From the NCBI RefSeq assembly GCF_004005565.1, contig NZ_SADD01000009.1, forward strand, positions 124,001 through 188,000: a DNA stretch of 64,000 bases, read 5' to 3'. The number at the start of each line of letters is the position of its first letter. Position 1 is the stretch's first letter. A program made the translations under genes and the position numbers. The stretch is from Lujinxingia sediminis. Its GTDB lineage: Bacteria; Myxococcota_A; Bradymonadia; Bradymonadales; Bradymonadaceae. The notes under the pieces are model-generated. The model had not been told where the DNA came from. It made no database searches and saw only the letters and a program-made list of their open reading frames with translations. Shown here in pieces: positions 43,544 to 52,504 of the stretch.

Positions 43544-46228
43544 TCAGCGCCAGCGCAGGTTGTCCACGACGATCTGTGCGCCGGAGCTTTCCAGCCGAAG
43601 GTCAAACGCTCCGCTGATGGCGAGATCCCGCAGCTCCAGGGTGTGAATCGTGGGGTCCGCGCCGCTCACGGCTCCAAAAGGCTCGGTCTGCCCGACCAGG
43701 GTGTTGTTGATGTAGGCCTTCAGGGTGCGGTTGGTGCCGCCGGTGAAGGCTTTGCGCACGTCGACGATGAGCAGGCCGATGCCGCCGGGGAGTCCGGTGG
43801 CTTCAAGCGTGCCGTTGTTTTGCAGAAGGATGCCTTTGCCCTCGATGGGGTAGCTCCCTTCGCCGCGCGCGTCGGTGTAGGACCAGGTGATGCCGTCACG
43901 GCCGACGAAGAAGTGGCTGGAGTAGTTGTTGTCGCCGAGCGCGTGGTTTTCAAAATCTTCAAAGCCGCCGACGTTGGAGGCCTCCCAGGCGCCGGCGGTG
44001 CAGAAGGCACGGTCGGGTCGGGGCTGGCCGCGCTGATCTTCACTCAGGGGCTGGTCCCAGGCGTCGAGGCAGGATGCGGCAGGCAGGCTCAACGCCGGGA
44101 TAGCGCTCGGAGCTACAGCGGCGCTTTGCGTCGGGCCGCCGTTCTCAGCCAGGGGTAGCAGCGGGGAGGGCAGGGCGGTGGTCAGGCTCAGGGTGTCGGA
44201 GTCGGCAGCGGCAAAGGAGCCCGGGGAGGTGCGGCCGACGTAGTTGTCGCCCAGGGAGGCCACCGGGTTTGCGCCGTTATCGTTGACGATTTTGAGCTCG
44301 TTGAGGTCGCTTCCGGTGGAGGTGTTACCGGCGACGATCGACGCGCGCAGGCTCATGGTGGTGAGGCTGTCGCCGAAGCTCATGATGCCGGTGCCTTCGG
44401 CGGCGCTGTTGCCGGTGACGGTGACAAAGGAGAGGGAGGCGGCGCCGTCGAACTGGTAGTAGGCACCGCCGCGCCCGGCGGCGCTGTTGCCCGCAAAGGT
44501 CGTGTTCTCGACCTCGCTTGCGCAGCCGCTGCGCACCGCGCCCCCGTGGGTGCCCGCGCTGTTACCCGTGAAAAGAGAACGACGCAGGGTCAGGGGGGCG
44601 CAGCTTGAGGTGTCGTCGACGAAGATCGCACCACCCTCGTTGTCGGCGTTGTTCGTAGCAAAATGCGTGTCTTCCACGAGGAGCGACGCGCCGTTGGCGA
44701 AGATGGCGCCGCCCTCTTCGGAGGCGTCGTTGTTGAGAAAGACGACGCCAGAGAGCAGGGCGTCGTTTGCGCTTCCGCTGATGGCGAGCGCGCCGCCATC
44801 GGTGGCGCTGTTATTCTCAAAACGCACGTTGCTCAGCCTCACCGGGGCGTTGGCGTTGATCGCGCCACCCGGGCCCGAAGACGTCGCATCGCGCAGCGTG
44901 AGGCTCTCAAAGCGCACCTCCCCGGTGCCGATGAGCGAGAAGAGGCCCATGGATTGCGCCGCGGAGATGGTGGTCTGGGTCGGGCCCTGGCCGATGATGC
45001 TGAGCGCTTTGTTGATGGCGATGGTGCCCTGGCTGATGCTCAGCGTGGGGAGGCCGGGGGCGAAGGTGATCTCGGTGCCCGGGTTGACCGAGGCGACGAT
45101 GCTGCGAAGCGAGCCGGGCTGACCATCGGTGGCGGTGCGCACCTCGGCGGGGTTGAGCGCGGTGATGGTGGCGCTGGCCTGCTGCTCGGAGCGAACCTCC
45201 ACCGGCGAGTTGAGTCCCTCAAAATCCAGGGGATTGCCCCAGGCGTCTGTCGGCGCGGAGCCGCCCAGGCGCACGCGGTGCTCGCCGGGGCCCAGGGTCA
45301 GCGTGGCCCCGCCCGGGCCGTTGGTGGAGAACTGCCCCACGCGTTGCCCGGTCGCGTCAACAACCTCAAAACTCGCCGAGCTCCCCGCGGGAAGAATCAC
45401 GCTGATCTGCAGGGAGCCGTTGATCGCCTCGTAGTTGGCCTGCGCCACGGCGCCGGCCTGAGCGCTGACGCTGACCTCGATGGGGGCGGCGCGGTAGAGC
45501 GCCGGCGGCGCGCTGACATCGGCAAAACTCAGGGTGTAGTCGCCGGGCTCCAGATCCGGCAGAGAGGTGGGCGCGCCGAGCGTTGTCTGAAACCCTCCGG
45601 GGCCGGAAATGGTGGCTTCAAAGCTCTGGCCTGCGGGAAGGCCGCGGGCGCTGATCACGAGCTCCCCCAGCGGGAGCGCCTCGCAGCTCAACGTAACGTC
45701 GCGCTGGCTGGTCGAGGCCTGAGGGTCGTTGCTGGTGAGGGTGATGGTGTAAGTGAAAGTGCCCGGCTCCGTGCAGGTGACTTCCACCGCGATCGTGGCG
45801 TCCTGGCCGGCCTGCAGCTCCGCGCTCTCCGGCACGAGGCTCAACGCCGGGTCGGACGAGGTCAGCGAGAGCGTCAGCGGCTCATCGCCGAGGTTGGCGA
45901 CCGAAAGTTCACCGGTGGCGCTCTCGCCGACGCTGGCGCTTAAGCCGATATCATCTCCGAGCTCCAGGATGGGGCCGATCGGCTCTTCGACGTCAGGCTC
46001 GTCGACGTCGGGCTCGTCGGTGTCCGGCAACGTGGTGTCGTCGGCGTCGGCGTCGGGCTCGTCGACGTCGGATGTGTCGCTGAAATCAGTGTCATCACCG
46101 GCATCGACCTCGCCGGAGGCATCCGGCTCGGGCCTCTCGTCGAGTGGCGTGGCGTCGCCAGCGCAGGCGGCCAGAAGGCCCACCAGGGTGAGAATCGTCA
46201 GGGAATACGAAAGGGATCTGAGGTTCAT
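43544..46228 (-). CDS. Beta-helix surface lipoprotein, paralog 5
   Basis: An 894-residue lipoprotein starting at ATG 46228 (MNLRSLSYSLTILTLVGLLA). Lipobox LAAC is followed by an acidic tether (DEPDVDEPDVEEP). An anchor-D type domain comes next (ILELGDDIGLSASVGESATG), as in paralog 1. Only two stalk domains follow (ARGLPAGQSFE and SVILPAGSSAS). The entry motif is QPGSLRSIVASVNPGTEITF, a variation of SLREV. The beta-helix has GGAI, GGAL and GGAV turns, and the C-terminal module ends QIVVDNLRWR. It has the shortest stalk in the family, and the nearest paralog in layout is number 1, at the far end of the cluster. Confidence 0.9.
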   Translation of the reverse strand: MNLRSLSYSLTILTLVGLLAACAGDATPLDERPEPDASGEVDAGDDTDFSDTSDVDEPDADADDTTLPDTDEPDVDEPDVEEPIGPILELGDDIGLSASVGESATGELSVANLGDEPLTLSLTSSDPALSLVPESAELQAGQDATIAVEVTCTEPGTFTYTITLTSNDPQASTSQRDVTLSCEALPLGELVISARGLPAGQSFEATISGPGGFQTTLGAPTSLPDLEPGDYTLSFADVSAPPALYRAAPIEVSVSAQAGAVAQANYEAINGSLQISVILPAGSSASFEVVDATGQRVGQFSTNGPGGATLTLGPGEHRVRLGGSAPTDAWGNPLDFEGLNSPVEVRSEQQASATITALNPAEVRTATDGQPGSLRSIVASVNPGTEITFAPGLPTLSISQGTIAINKALSIIGQGPTQTTISAAQSMGLFSLIGTGEVRFESLTLRDATSSGPGGAINANAPVRLSNVRFENNSATDGGALAISGSANDALLSGVVFLNNDASEEGGAIFANGASLLVEDTHFATNNADNEGGAIFVDDTSSCAPLTLRRSLFTGNSAGTHGGAVRSGCASEVENTTFAGNSAAGRGGAYYQFDGAASLSFVTVTGNSAAEGTGIMSFGDSLTTMSLRASIVAGNTSTGSDLNELKIVNDNGANPVASLGDNYVGRTSPGSFAAADSDTLSLTTALPSPLLPLAENGGPTQSAAVAPSAIPALSLPAASCLDAWDQPLSEDQRGQPRPDRAFCTAGAWEASNVGGFEDFENHALGDNNYSSHFFVGRDGITWSYTDARGEGSYPIEGKGILLQNNGTLEATGLPGGIGLLIVDVRKAFTGGTNRTLKAYINNTLVGQTEPFGAVSGADPTIHTLELRDLAISGAFDLRLESSGAQIVVDNLRWR

Positions 46229-46326
46229 CGGACCTGCTCTTGCTCGCGACACGATAGGGTGGCGACTAACCACCTGCTCTAAGGGACGTTGTATGTCTAA
46301 CAGGGGAGTGGGGAGGCGTAAATAAA

Positions 46327-46680
46327 TGAGGTCGGGGGGGCGGTGGTTCGCGATGTGGGGAGGTTTGTGCGTGGGGTGGGTGGTTCGCTTTGTGGTTGGG
46401 TGGTTGGGTGGTTGGGTGGTTGAGGGGCGCAGGTGGTTCGCGATGATGGTCGGTTCGTGCGGGCGTTGGCGGGTTCGCTTTGGGGGTGATGGGTGCCGGG
46501 GGTTCGCGATGATGGTCGATTCGTGCGTGCGTTGGCGGGTTCGCTTTGTGGTTGGGTGGTTGGGTGGTTGGGTGGTTGAGGGGCGCCGGTGGTTCGCGAT
46601 GATGGTCGATTCGTGCGTGCGTTGGCGGGTTCGCTTTGGGGGTGATGGGCGCCGGAGGTTCGCGGTGTAGGGGAGGTTTG
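46327..46680. repeat. G-rich array C, forward orientation
   Basis: GGTTCGCG recurs at 46345, 46435, 46501, 46591 and 46657. The spacing alternates between 90 and 66 bp, and the 24-bp difference is three copies of GGTTGGGT. Each unit carries GATGATGGTCGATTCGTGCG and TTGGCGGGTTCGCTTTG. The stretch has strong quadruplex potential on the plus strand. Confidence 0.85.
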
Positions 46681-47084
46681 TGTTGCTTGATGGCCGGGCA
46701 ACAGGGCTTGAGGAAGGGATCCGAAGGTCGACTTGCAGCGCAGGGAGCGCGCTGAAGGCTCTGGAGGGTTTGTCGGGAGGTGTGGTGCGTGGTGCGGACG
46801 CTTCGGAGAGGGGGGGTTGTAGGCGGGGAGGTCTGCGGAGGCTTCAGACGAGGATTTTTCCGGAAAGGAGCTCTCCGGACGCTCCCGAAGGTAGGTCAGC
46901 AGGGCGCGGCCTGGCAGGGAGTCTTCTGAGGAGGGAGGGTGATGTGCGAGAGGGAATCGGAAGGCTCCGGAATGCGATTTTCATTTTGCGGACACCGATC
47001 CGAAGCGCATGAACACTGGGCGTGCGGGATGTGGGCCATTTTGGCGAATGTCGGTTCTTCGGGCAGCCTTCGGAACGTGAAACC
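46681..47084. other. Spacer between the two halves of array C
   Basis: About 400 bp of unique sequence without a convincing gene on either strand; the open frames present are short and lack coding character. It is bracketed by the forward array (46327-46680) and the inverted one (47085-47283). Confidence 0.4.
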
Positions 47085-47283
47085 CAAAACGTGTCCCCCC
47101 CAACGCCCACACGAATCACCCCTCATCGCGAACCCGGGCGTCCCACAACCACCCAACCACCCAACCACCCAACCCCAAAGCGTGTCCCCCCCAACGCCCA
47201 CACGAATCACCCACCATCGCGAACCCCAAAGCGTGTCCCCCCCATCGCGAACCCGGGCCCCCCCCATCGCGAGCTCCGGGCGT
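47085..47283. repeat. G-rich array C, inverted orientation
   Basis: The complement of the array at 46327: CAACGCCCACACGAATCACC, ATCGCGAACC and runs of CCACCCAA, plus GTGTCCCCCCC blocks. It ends at the stop codon of the LVIVD-protein gene. Confidence 0.8.
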
Positions 47284-49247
47284 CAGCGCCCCACGCGATG
47301 GTTGGAGGCGCGCACCACGGTGAGGTGGCCGCGGATCTCGGGGGCGACCCTCGGGAGATCGACGTCGCGCTGATAGAGGGGCGCGAGATCGAAGGTTTGC
47401 ACCTCGTTGGGGCTGAGGGCGAAGAGGTCGAAGTCGCTCACCACGAGGTCTTTGACGCCGTAGATCTGCCAGGTGGCGGCAAAACTCGGGGCGACCGGGT
47501 CGCTCAGGTCGAAGATCTGCACGCCGTGGTGCTCGTCGGCGACGAAGAGGCGCTCACCGAGGACAGCCAGGCCGCGGGGGCGGCTGATGGGCAGGGTGGT
47601 GCGCAGGGTGGGGCTGTGGGGCTGGCTTAAGTCGATGACTTCCAGACGTGAGGTGCAGCGGCTGCGGGGCTGGTCCACGATGATGGTGCGGTAGGCGACG
47701 GTGCCCTGGACGACGACCGGGTCGTAGTTGACCGGGCAGAACTGTCGGAACTCTCCGAGCAGGCGGGGAGCGTGCGGGGTGCCCAGCGAGGCGGTCATCA
47801 CGGCATCGCGACCGGCGATGAGCAGGAGGTTATCGTGGCGTTGCAGGGCCTCGGGGCCGTTGTCCAGACGGATGATATGGCGCAGGCGCGGCTGGCGGGG
47901 GTTGGAGACATCGAAGCTGCTCAACCAGCCCTGCGCGATGTTTCCGGCAGCGCTGAGGACGTAGAGGGTGTTGCCGTAGAGCATCATCTGGCTGAGTGAG
48001 CCGGCGCCGCCGGTGCCGCCGTCGGGCATGGGGGCGTCGGTGAGCGCGTCCAATTCGCGGCGAGGGGCGGGAGCGGCCATGTCGGCGGCCATGGAGCGCT
48101 CGGAGATGGCGCGGGAGCGGCGCGGTGCCATGCCGGCTTCTCCCATACCGCCGCGCATCGGGGCGCTGTCTTCCAGGGCGAAGGCTTCCTCGTCGAAGCG
48201 CGGCTCAGGCATCGGGCGTCCAATGGCCCGTGAGGGGGCGGTCTCCACGCTCTGGCGCTCGCAGACGCCGGTGTCGGGGGCGAGTTTGGTCTTCTGCACG
48301 TAGCAGGAGCCGTCGGGGCGACAGGCCACATCGGGGTGGGAGGAGACGGTGGGCGGCGCGCCGCATTGGGCGAACTGAAGTTTGCCCTGGCGCATCCGCC
48401 GGTACTGATCGAAGGAGGGCGGGGTGGCCGGCAGGTTATGCAGGTAGACCGGGGCATGGCTGACGTGGGGCAGCGCACCGACCAGGCGGCGTACCTCGCG
48501 GGGATCGTCGCGGTCGGAGATATCGAGAATGACCAGGTCGCGGGCGCCGCCGGCCTCGGAGGCGTCTTCAATGACGGCATGGTTGGCGTCGATGACGAAG
48601 AAGTCTTTGGAGCCGGTGTGGTTGGAGCTGCCCTCGACCTCAAAGGCGTAGCGGCGCGCGATGCTCAGGGAGACCAGGCCTTCCTCGGCGCTGGTCAGGA
48701 ACATGCGCTTGTTGTCGCGATCGACAAAGATGCGCTGAAGCTCACCGCGCACCCGCGCCGGCTCCGCCGAGAGGTTGGGGGCGAGCTCTTCGACCTGGGC
48801 TGCGGTCAACTCGATGGTGCGATCGTTGAAGTCGACGGGGTTTCGGCGCACGAAGCGGGCGGCCTCGGGGGTATCGCGAAGGTCGTGCCCCCGGGAGATA
48901 AGCCAGGCCTGATACTGGGCCTCAAGCTGGGGGACGTGTTGGGGGTGGGCGCCGAGCCATTCGGCGGCCAGGGGCTGGACACAGCTGTAGTACTCTTCAA
49001 ACGCGACCTGCACCGAGCGGGCGGCGTCGGTGGGGACTTCGCAGACGAAGCGGGCCTGCATGGGGGGCTTCGGTTCGGCGGGCCGGGGGCTGGGGGGAGG
49101 CATGGGGCGGACGGGAGGGCTCGTCGCGGAGACGGGGGTGCTGATGAGCAGACCCAGCGCGCCGAGGGTGGCAGCGGCCAGGGTGAGGACTGTGAGGGGG
49201 CGGCGCGCGGGGCGTGGCGCGGAGGTCGGGGAGGTGTGGGCAGACAT
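47283..49247 (-). CDS. Exported protein with LVIVD-type beta-propeller repeats
   Basis: A 654-residue protein starting at ATG 49247 with GGAGCTTCCC before it. A long signal peptide or anchor (VLTLAAATLGALGLLISTPV) is followed by a Pro-rich stretch. The central and C-terminal parts hold repeated LVIVD-like blades: DLVILDISDRDDPREVRRL, LSSFDVSNPRQPRLRHIIRL, LEVIDLSQPHSPTLRTTL and VQIFDLSDPVAPSFAATW. These blades typically form an extracellular propeller of unknown ligand. Between blades 1 and 2 is a long insertion rich in Met, Arg and Pro (MRGGMGEAGMAPRRSRAISE), possibly unstructured. An N-terminal Cys pair is seen (FVCEVP, YYSCVQP), but no lipobox. Confidence 0.88.
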   Translation of the reverse strand: MSAHTSPTSAPRPARRPLTVLTLAAATLGALGLLISTPVSATSPPVRPMPPPSPRPAEPKPPMQARFVCEVPTDAARSVQVAFEEYYSCVQPLAAEWLGAHPQHVPQLEAQYQAWLISRGHDLRDTPEAARFVRRNPVDFNDRTIELTAAQVEELAPNLSAEPARVRGELQRIFVDRDNKRMFLTSAEEGLVSLSIARRYAFEVEGSSNHTGSKDFFVIDANHAVIEDASEAGGARDLVILDISDRDDPREVRRLVGALPHVSHAPVYLHNLPATPPSFDQYRRMRQGKLQFAQCGAPPTVSSHPDVACRPDGSCYVQKTKLAPDTGVCERQSVETAPSRAIGRPMPEPRFDEEAFALEDSAPMRGGMGEAGMAPRRSRAISERSMAADMAAPAPRRELDALTDAPMPDGGTGGAGSLSQMMLYGNTLYVLSAAGNIAQGWLSSFDVSNPRQPRLRHIIRLDNGPEALQRHDNLLLIAGRDAVMTASLGTPHAPRLLGEFRQFCPVNYDPVVVQGTVAYRTIIVDQPRSRCTSRLEVIDLSQPHSPTLRTTLPISRPRGLAVLGERLFVADEHHGVQIFDLSDPVAPSFAATWQIYGVKDLVVSDFDLFALSPNEVQTFDLAPLYQRDVDLPRVAPEIRGHLTVVRASNHRVGR

Positions 49248-49347
49248 GGGAAGCTCCGTGGGTGAGTACGCCGAACGCGGCGAGGGATGAGTCACACTCC
49301 TTTCAACGGAGCGTTGGGAGATTGGATCTAAAGTTTTTGACATCCGG

Positions 49348-49397
49348 CAAAAAAAATCCCGCGCCGTCGCTCTCGGTGGAGAGATGCGGCGCGGGAG
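49348..49397 (-). terminator. Rho-independent terminator of the MopE/propeller lipoprotein gene
   Basis: TCCCGCGCCG (49357-49366) pairs with CGGCGCGGGA (49387-49396), extended inward by CTCTC/GAGAG, and eight U residues follow on the minus strand. It sits 80 bp past the stop codon at 49476. Confidence 0.9.
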
Positions 49398-49475
49398 AAG
49401 GCCCGCTGTCTTACAAAGTGTGCCGTCGCGAGTTCGCCCGGATGTGGGCCGGACGCGCGCGGGCAGAACCCGAAA

Positions 49476-50597
49476 TTAGCGCTGGGGGGTGCTGGCGGAA
49501 CCGTACCAGCGCTTCGAGTCGCCAAAGTCGTGAATAAGCTCGGCGCTGCCGTCGGCCGCGTTGATCTCCAGCAGCTCTCCGGAGCTGGTGATGCCGAAGA
49601 GTTTGCTCCAGCCGGCGGTCAGTCCGTAGATGCGGTCGAAGCCAGTCGGCCCGCGGTTGATGGCGTCGCCGGTGGAGCGGTCGATCTCAACGAGGTGGTC
49701 CTGTTCCCGGTCGTGCTTGGAGGTCATGTAGAAGGTGTTCTGCTTGTTGACCACGCAGTCGCCGCTGGAGATGTAGGTGTCGTCGCCGGTGACGATGATC
49801 TCTTCCGGGCTGAGGACGAGGTCGTCGAAGGCCATCTCATCGAAGCCGTACTCGTTGAGGAGGGCCTCGACCTCGGCCAGATCAAATTTGAGGAAGCTGT
49901 TCTCGGCGGTGACATACGCGGTGCCAAAGCCGTCAATCGCCAACCCATTGGGCTCGCCGATATCAGCGCCGCCCATCCAGGCGACGCGAATCCAGACGTT
50001 CTCGGCGTCGTAGAAGGCGTAGAGGTCGTTGCGGGTCACACCGAAGAGAACCCCGTTGGGGTGGGTGTCGATGTCGAGCAGGCGCACCAGATTTCCGTCC
50101 CAGTCGACGAGATCGGACTCGCGGTCGGCGGTTCCCTCAAAGGGATTGATGGAGTAGAGGCCGTCGGAGGTGTGGGCGAAGAAGGAGCAGCTGACGCCTT
50201 CGTCGATAAGGCCATTGCAGGTGTTGTCTTTGCCGTCACAGATCTCGATGGCGCCGGGGTAGGTGAAGGGGTCGTTATCGTTGCAGTCGGCGCCGCCGCA
50301 GGCGTAGCTGAGGACGCCGTCGTTGTCGGCGTCGCATTCGGGGCCGGGCGTATCGGGCTCGTCGTCGGCGTCGGGCTCGAGGTCGACGTCCGGCGCGATG
50401 TCGGTGTCGTTGTCGTCGCCGGCGTCGCTTTCATCACCGCCGTTTCGGGGAACACAGGCGTTGGCCTGCTGGTCAAGGAGCTCGTCTGCGGAGCAGGTCG
50501 GGGTGGTGCTGGCGGTGCTGTCGGAGCCGCAACCGACAAGAAGCGCCGAGGTCAGGAGGAGGAGGGCGAGGAGGGGGGCCAGGGAGGAGCGCATCAT
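49476..50597 (-). CDS. Lipoprotein with MopE-like motif and propeller-like C-terminal domain
   Basis: A 373-residue lipoprotein starting at one of the paired ATGs 50597/50594. Lipobox ALLVGC is followed by an acidic Asp-rich tether. One MopE-like Cys/Asp cluster follows (CDADNDGVLSYACGGADCND, then GAIEICDGKDNTCNGLID), probably binding metal. The last 230 residues read like repeated beta blades (GLYSINPFEGTADRESDLVD, NGLAIDGFGTAYVTAENSF, DHLVEIDRSTGDAINRG, YGLTAGWSKLFGITSSGELL), a possible propeller. The last part resembles the anonymous domains fused to MopE repeats in other secreted proteins. It was not possible to assign a ligand. Confidence 0.87.
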   Translation of the reverse strand: MMRSSLAPLLALLLLTSALLVGCGSDSTASTTPTCSADELLDQQANACVPRNGGDESDAGDDNDTDIAPDVDLEPDADDEPDTPGPECDADNDGVLSYACGGADCNDNDPFTYPGAIEICDGKDNTCNGLIDEGVSCSFFAHTSDGLYSINPFEGTADRESDLVDWDGNLVRLLDIDTHPNGVLFGVTRNDLYAFYDAENVWIRVAWMGGADIGEPNGLAIDGFGTAYVTAENSFLKFDLAEVEALLNEYGFDEMAFDDLVLSPEEIIVTGDDTYISSGDCVVNKQNTFYMTSKHDREQDHLVEIDRSTGDAINRGPTGFDRIYGLTAGWSKLFGITSSGELLEINAADGSAELIHDFGDSKRWYGSASTPQR

Positions 50598-50835
50598 CGG
50601 GGGCCTCTGAGGGATGTTCGTCGCAACCGAAGGTTTTGGCCGGGGGCCAACGGCGCGGAAGCTAGCAGGTGATGTAGGGAAAAGAAAGTGTTGGCGGGAT
50701 TTTGGCGCGATGTCACAGAGGCGTGACCGTGGCGAGGCCTGCCCCCGGTCGTCGGCCGCCCGGGCCGAGTGAGAACGTCGTGGCTGACGCATGGGTGCTT
50801 ATGTTCGCTCTCAGCTTCGAAGCGATTGAACGTCG

Positions 50836-51001
50836 TATGCCGTGAGCTATCGCCGGTGTCGTGTCCGCCGCATCGAGAGCAACGCGTGCCGGAGTGCCAC
50901 GTTTCGACGATGCCAGAGCATCGCCTGAGGGGTTGCACCATGTCCGGTTTTACCACACGCGATCTCGCATCCGGCGGCATCAGCGTCGTCTCACGGCGTC
51001 G
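50836..51001. repeat. Palindromic element B, copy 1
   Basis: A 166-bp element with tips TGCCGTGAGC and TCTCACGGCG. Inside, GTGTCGTGTCCGCCGCATCG and the later GCGATCTCGCATCCGGCGGC are nearly complementary, and the centre CGATGCCAGAGCATCG is a palindrome. It lies 24 bp upstream of the Csp gene's ATG. Confidence 0.8.
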
Positions 51002-51025
51002 TTTCCCTTAGCACGCGAGGACGCG

Positions 51026-51430
51026 ATGGCCGATCTACGTCAGATGATCAAGTCTCACCCCCTGACTCCCCCCCTGGAGGCCGATCTTTTGGCCACGACG
51101 CTCAACGAGGTTCGGATGTGCGCGCAGTTCTGCGTGCTCTGCGCCGACGCCTGCCTGGCCGAGGCGAAGGTCGAGGAGTTGCGCGAGTGCATCCGCCGTT
51201 GTCTGGCGTGCGCGGAGAGCTGTGAGGCGACCGCCCACCAGCTGGTGCGCTACGATGAGCGCGATCGCACGATTCTCTACTCCCAGCTTCAGGCCAGCGC
51301 GGTGGCTACCCGGGTCTGCGCCGAGGAATGCGAGCGCCACGCCGAGGCGATGGAGCATTGCCGCATCTGTGCCCGGGTCTGTCGCAACACCCTGGAGGCG
51401 TTTCATGACGCGATTGACGCGTTGGCCTGA
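51026..51430 (+). CDS. Csp-type four-helix copper storage protein (DUF326)
   Basis: A 134-residue protein starting at ATG 51026 (GAGG site before it). It has thirteen cysteines arranged in CxxxC and CxxC steps along helices: CAQFCVLCADAC, CIRRCLACAESC, CAEEC and CRICARVC. This is the DUF326/Csp fold, a four-helix bundle whose core cysteines bind many Cu(I) ions. There is no signal peptide, so it matches the cytosolic Csp3 type. A likely role is safe storage or buffering of copper. The 5' region is occupied by element B rather than a visible copper regulator site, so control may come from a distant promoter. The closest downstream gene is an unrelated lipoprotein. Confidence 0.92.
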   Translation: MADLRQMIKSHPLTPPLEADLLATTLNEVRMCAQFCVLCADACLAEAKVEELRECIRRCLACAESCEATAHQLVRYDERDRTILYSQLQASAVATRVCAEECERHAEAMEHCRICARVCRNTLEAFHDAIDALA

Positions 51431-51454
51431 GGGGTAAAATTCACGTCCAACGCC

Positions 51455-51497
51455 CGAAGCCTCTGACGCTCCCATCGGAGTGAACTCGGAGGCTTCG
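51455..51497. terminator. Inverted repeat downstream of the Csp gene
   Basis: CGAAGCCTC (51455-51463) is complementary to GAGGCTTCG (51489-51497), with a 25-base loop that could itself fold. It lies 25 bp after the stop and has no U-run, so termination is uncertain. Confidence 0.4.
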
Positions 51498-51638
51498 CGG
51501 CTCTTGCCGGTCCATGACGACGACAGCTACGGGGGATGATGCGTCGATTTCAAGGCGCTCGAAATGCGGCGACGCCCGCGTATCGTTCCTGCAAGCAGAT
51601 ACGCGCCGCGTGCGCGTTTAACCTGAAGGGAGCTAGTG

Positions 51639-52397
51639 ATGATGCCATCCTCACCCACCGCCCTGGTGCCTGACGCCTTGTCTCCACGCGTATCACGTCG
51701 GCGTGGCGCGAAGCCGGCTGTTGCGCTGGCCCTCGTGGCCTCGCTCTTGAGTGCCTGCGCCTCAGCACCGGCACCTCCGACCACCCCGACCACCGAAGCC
51801 ACACCGGCGTCTTCGGCTTCCTCCCCGCGCCCCCACGCCGCCCCGACCGCGTTGGACCCCAACCCTCCACAGTCGGCGCGCTCCTACGAGGTCGTCATCC
51901 CCATCGAGGCTCGCCGACTCTTTGAGGCCCCCTGGGTCAACGAGGAAGCGACGTTGCGTCAGGCCAAGGAGCAGCACGGCGACTTCGCTCGCCTGGCCTT
52001 CGACGTGATCTACGGTCCGATGGGCCCCTATGACGAGGCGCTGCTCTACATCTTTGAGCCGGAACGCTTTGAGGGATTTCGTACCTTCATCCTGGGCCAT
52101 GGCCCCCGCGGCTGGGAGGGGCATTATATCGCGCGCCTGGGCCCCTGGGAGTCGTCGCAGATGCTCGCGGTGATCTTTGAAGAGGTCGGCGAGCAGCGCC
52201 TGCCGGCGCCGATCTTCACGGCGACCTACCTGCACGACCGTCCCACGGAGCGGTCGGCGCCGGAGTTTCCCTATACCAGTGTGGTGGTCTGGGATGGGGA
52301 GTCCTTTGCGATCGACGAGGCTTTGGAGGAGCGCTTGAAGGGAAGGTACGAGGTGGGGACGATACGGGAGGGGTTGGAGGAGGTGCGGGGAGAGTGA
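51639..52397 (+). CDS. Lipoprotein of unknown function
   Basis: A 252-residue lipoprotein starting at ATG 51639 or 51642, after AAGGGAG. The n-region is unusually long and Arg-rich (SRRRGAKPAVALALVASLLS), and the lipobox is LLSAC. A Pro/Thr/Ser-rich tether follows. The mature domain of about 160 residues is compact, with aromatic patches (YGPMGPYDEALLYIFEP, GHGPRGWEGHYIARLGPWES). I do not recognise the family. Its stop lies 80 bp before the RHS fragment and next to the G-rich array. Confidence 0.82.
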   Translation: MMPSSPTALVPDALSPRVSRRRGAKPAVALALVASLLSACASAPAPPTTPTTEATPASSASSPRPHAAPTALDPNPPQSARSYEVVIPIEARRLFEAPWVNEEATLRQAKEQHGDFARLAFDVIYGPMGPYDEALLYIFEPERFEGFRTFILGHGPRGWEGHYIARLGPWESSQMLAVIFEEVGEQRLPAPIFTATYLHDRPTERSAPEFPYTSVVVWDGESFAIDEALEERLKGRYEVGTIREGLEEVRGE

Positions 52398-52480
52398 GTG
52401 GTGTGGGGTTAGGTGGTTATGAGGTTAGGTGGTTGCGGGGCGACGGGGTTTGCGGAGTGGGGAGGTTCGTGAGGGCGTAG
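52398..52480. repeat. Short degenerate array C joined to RHS sequence
   Basis: The G-rich sequence contains GTTAGGTGGTT repeats and GGTTCGTGAGGGCG, as in the larger C arrays. It ends at a TAG codon (52478-52480), after which the RHS reading frame begins abruptly with a mid-domain sequence. Confidence 0.6.
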
Positions 52481-52504
52481 GGCGACCACCTGGGCTCGTC
52501 GAGC

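Noticed and set aside
46844-47119. Small gene on the minus strand in the gap
   Set aside because: Composition and sequence are those of repeat array C and its spacer, with no ribosome site or protein-like pattern.
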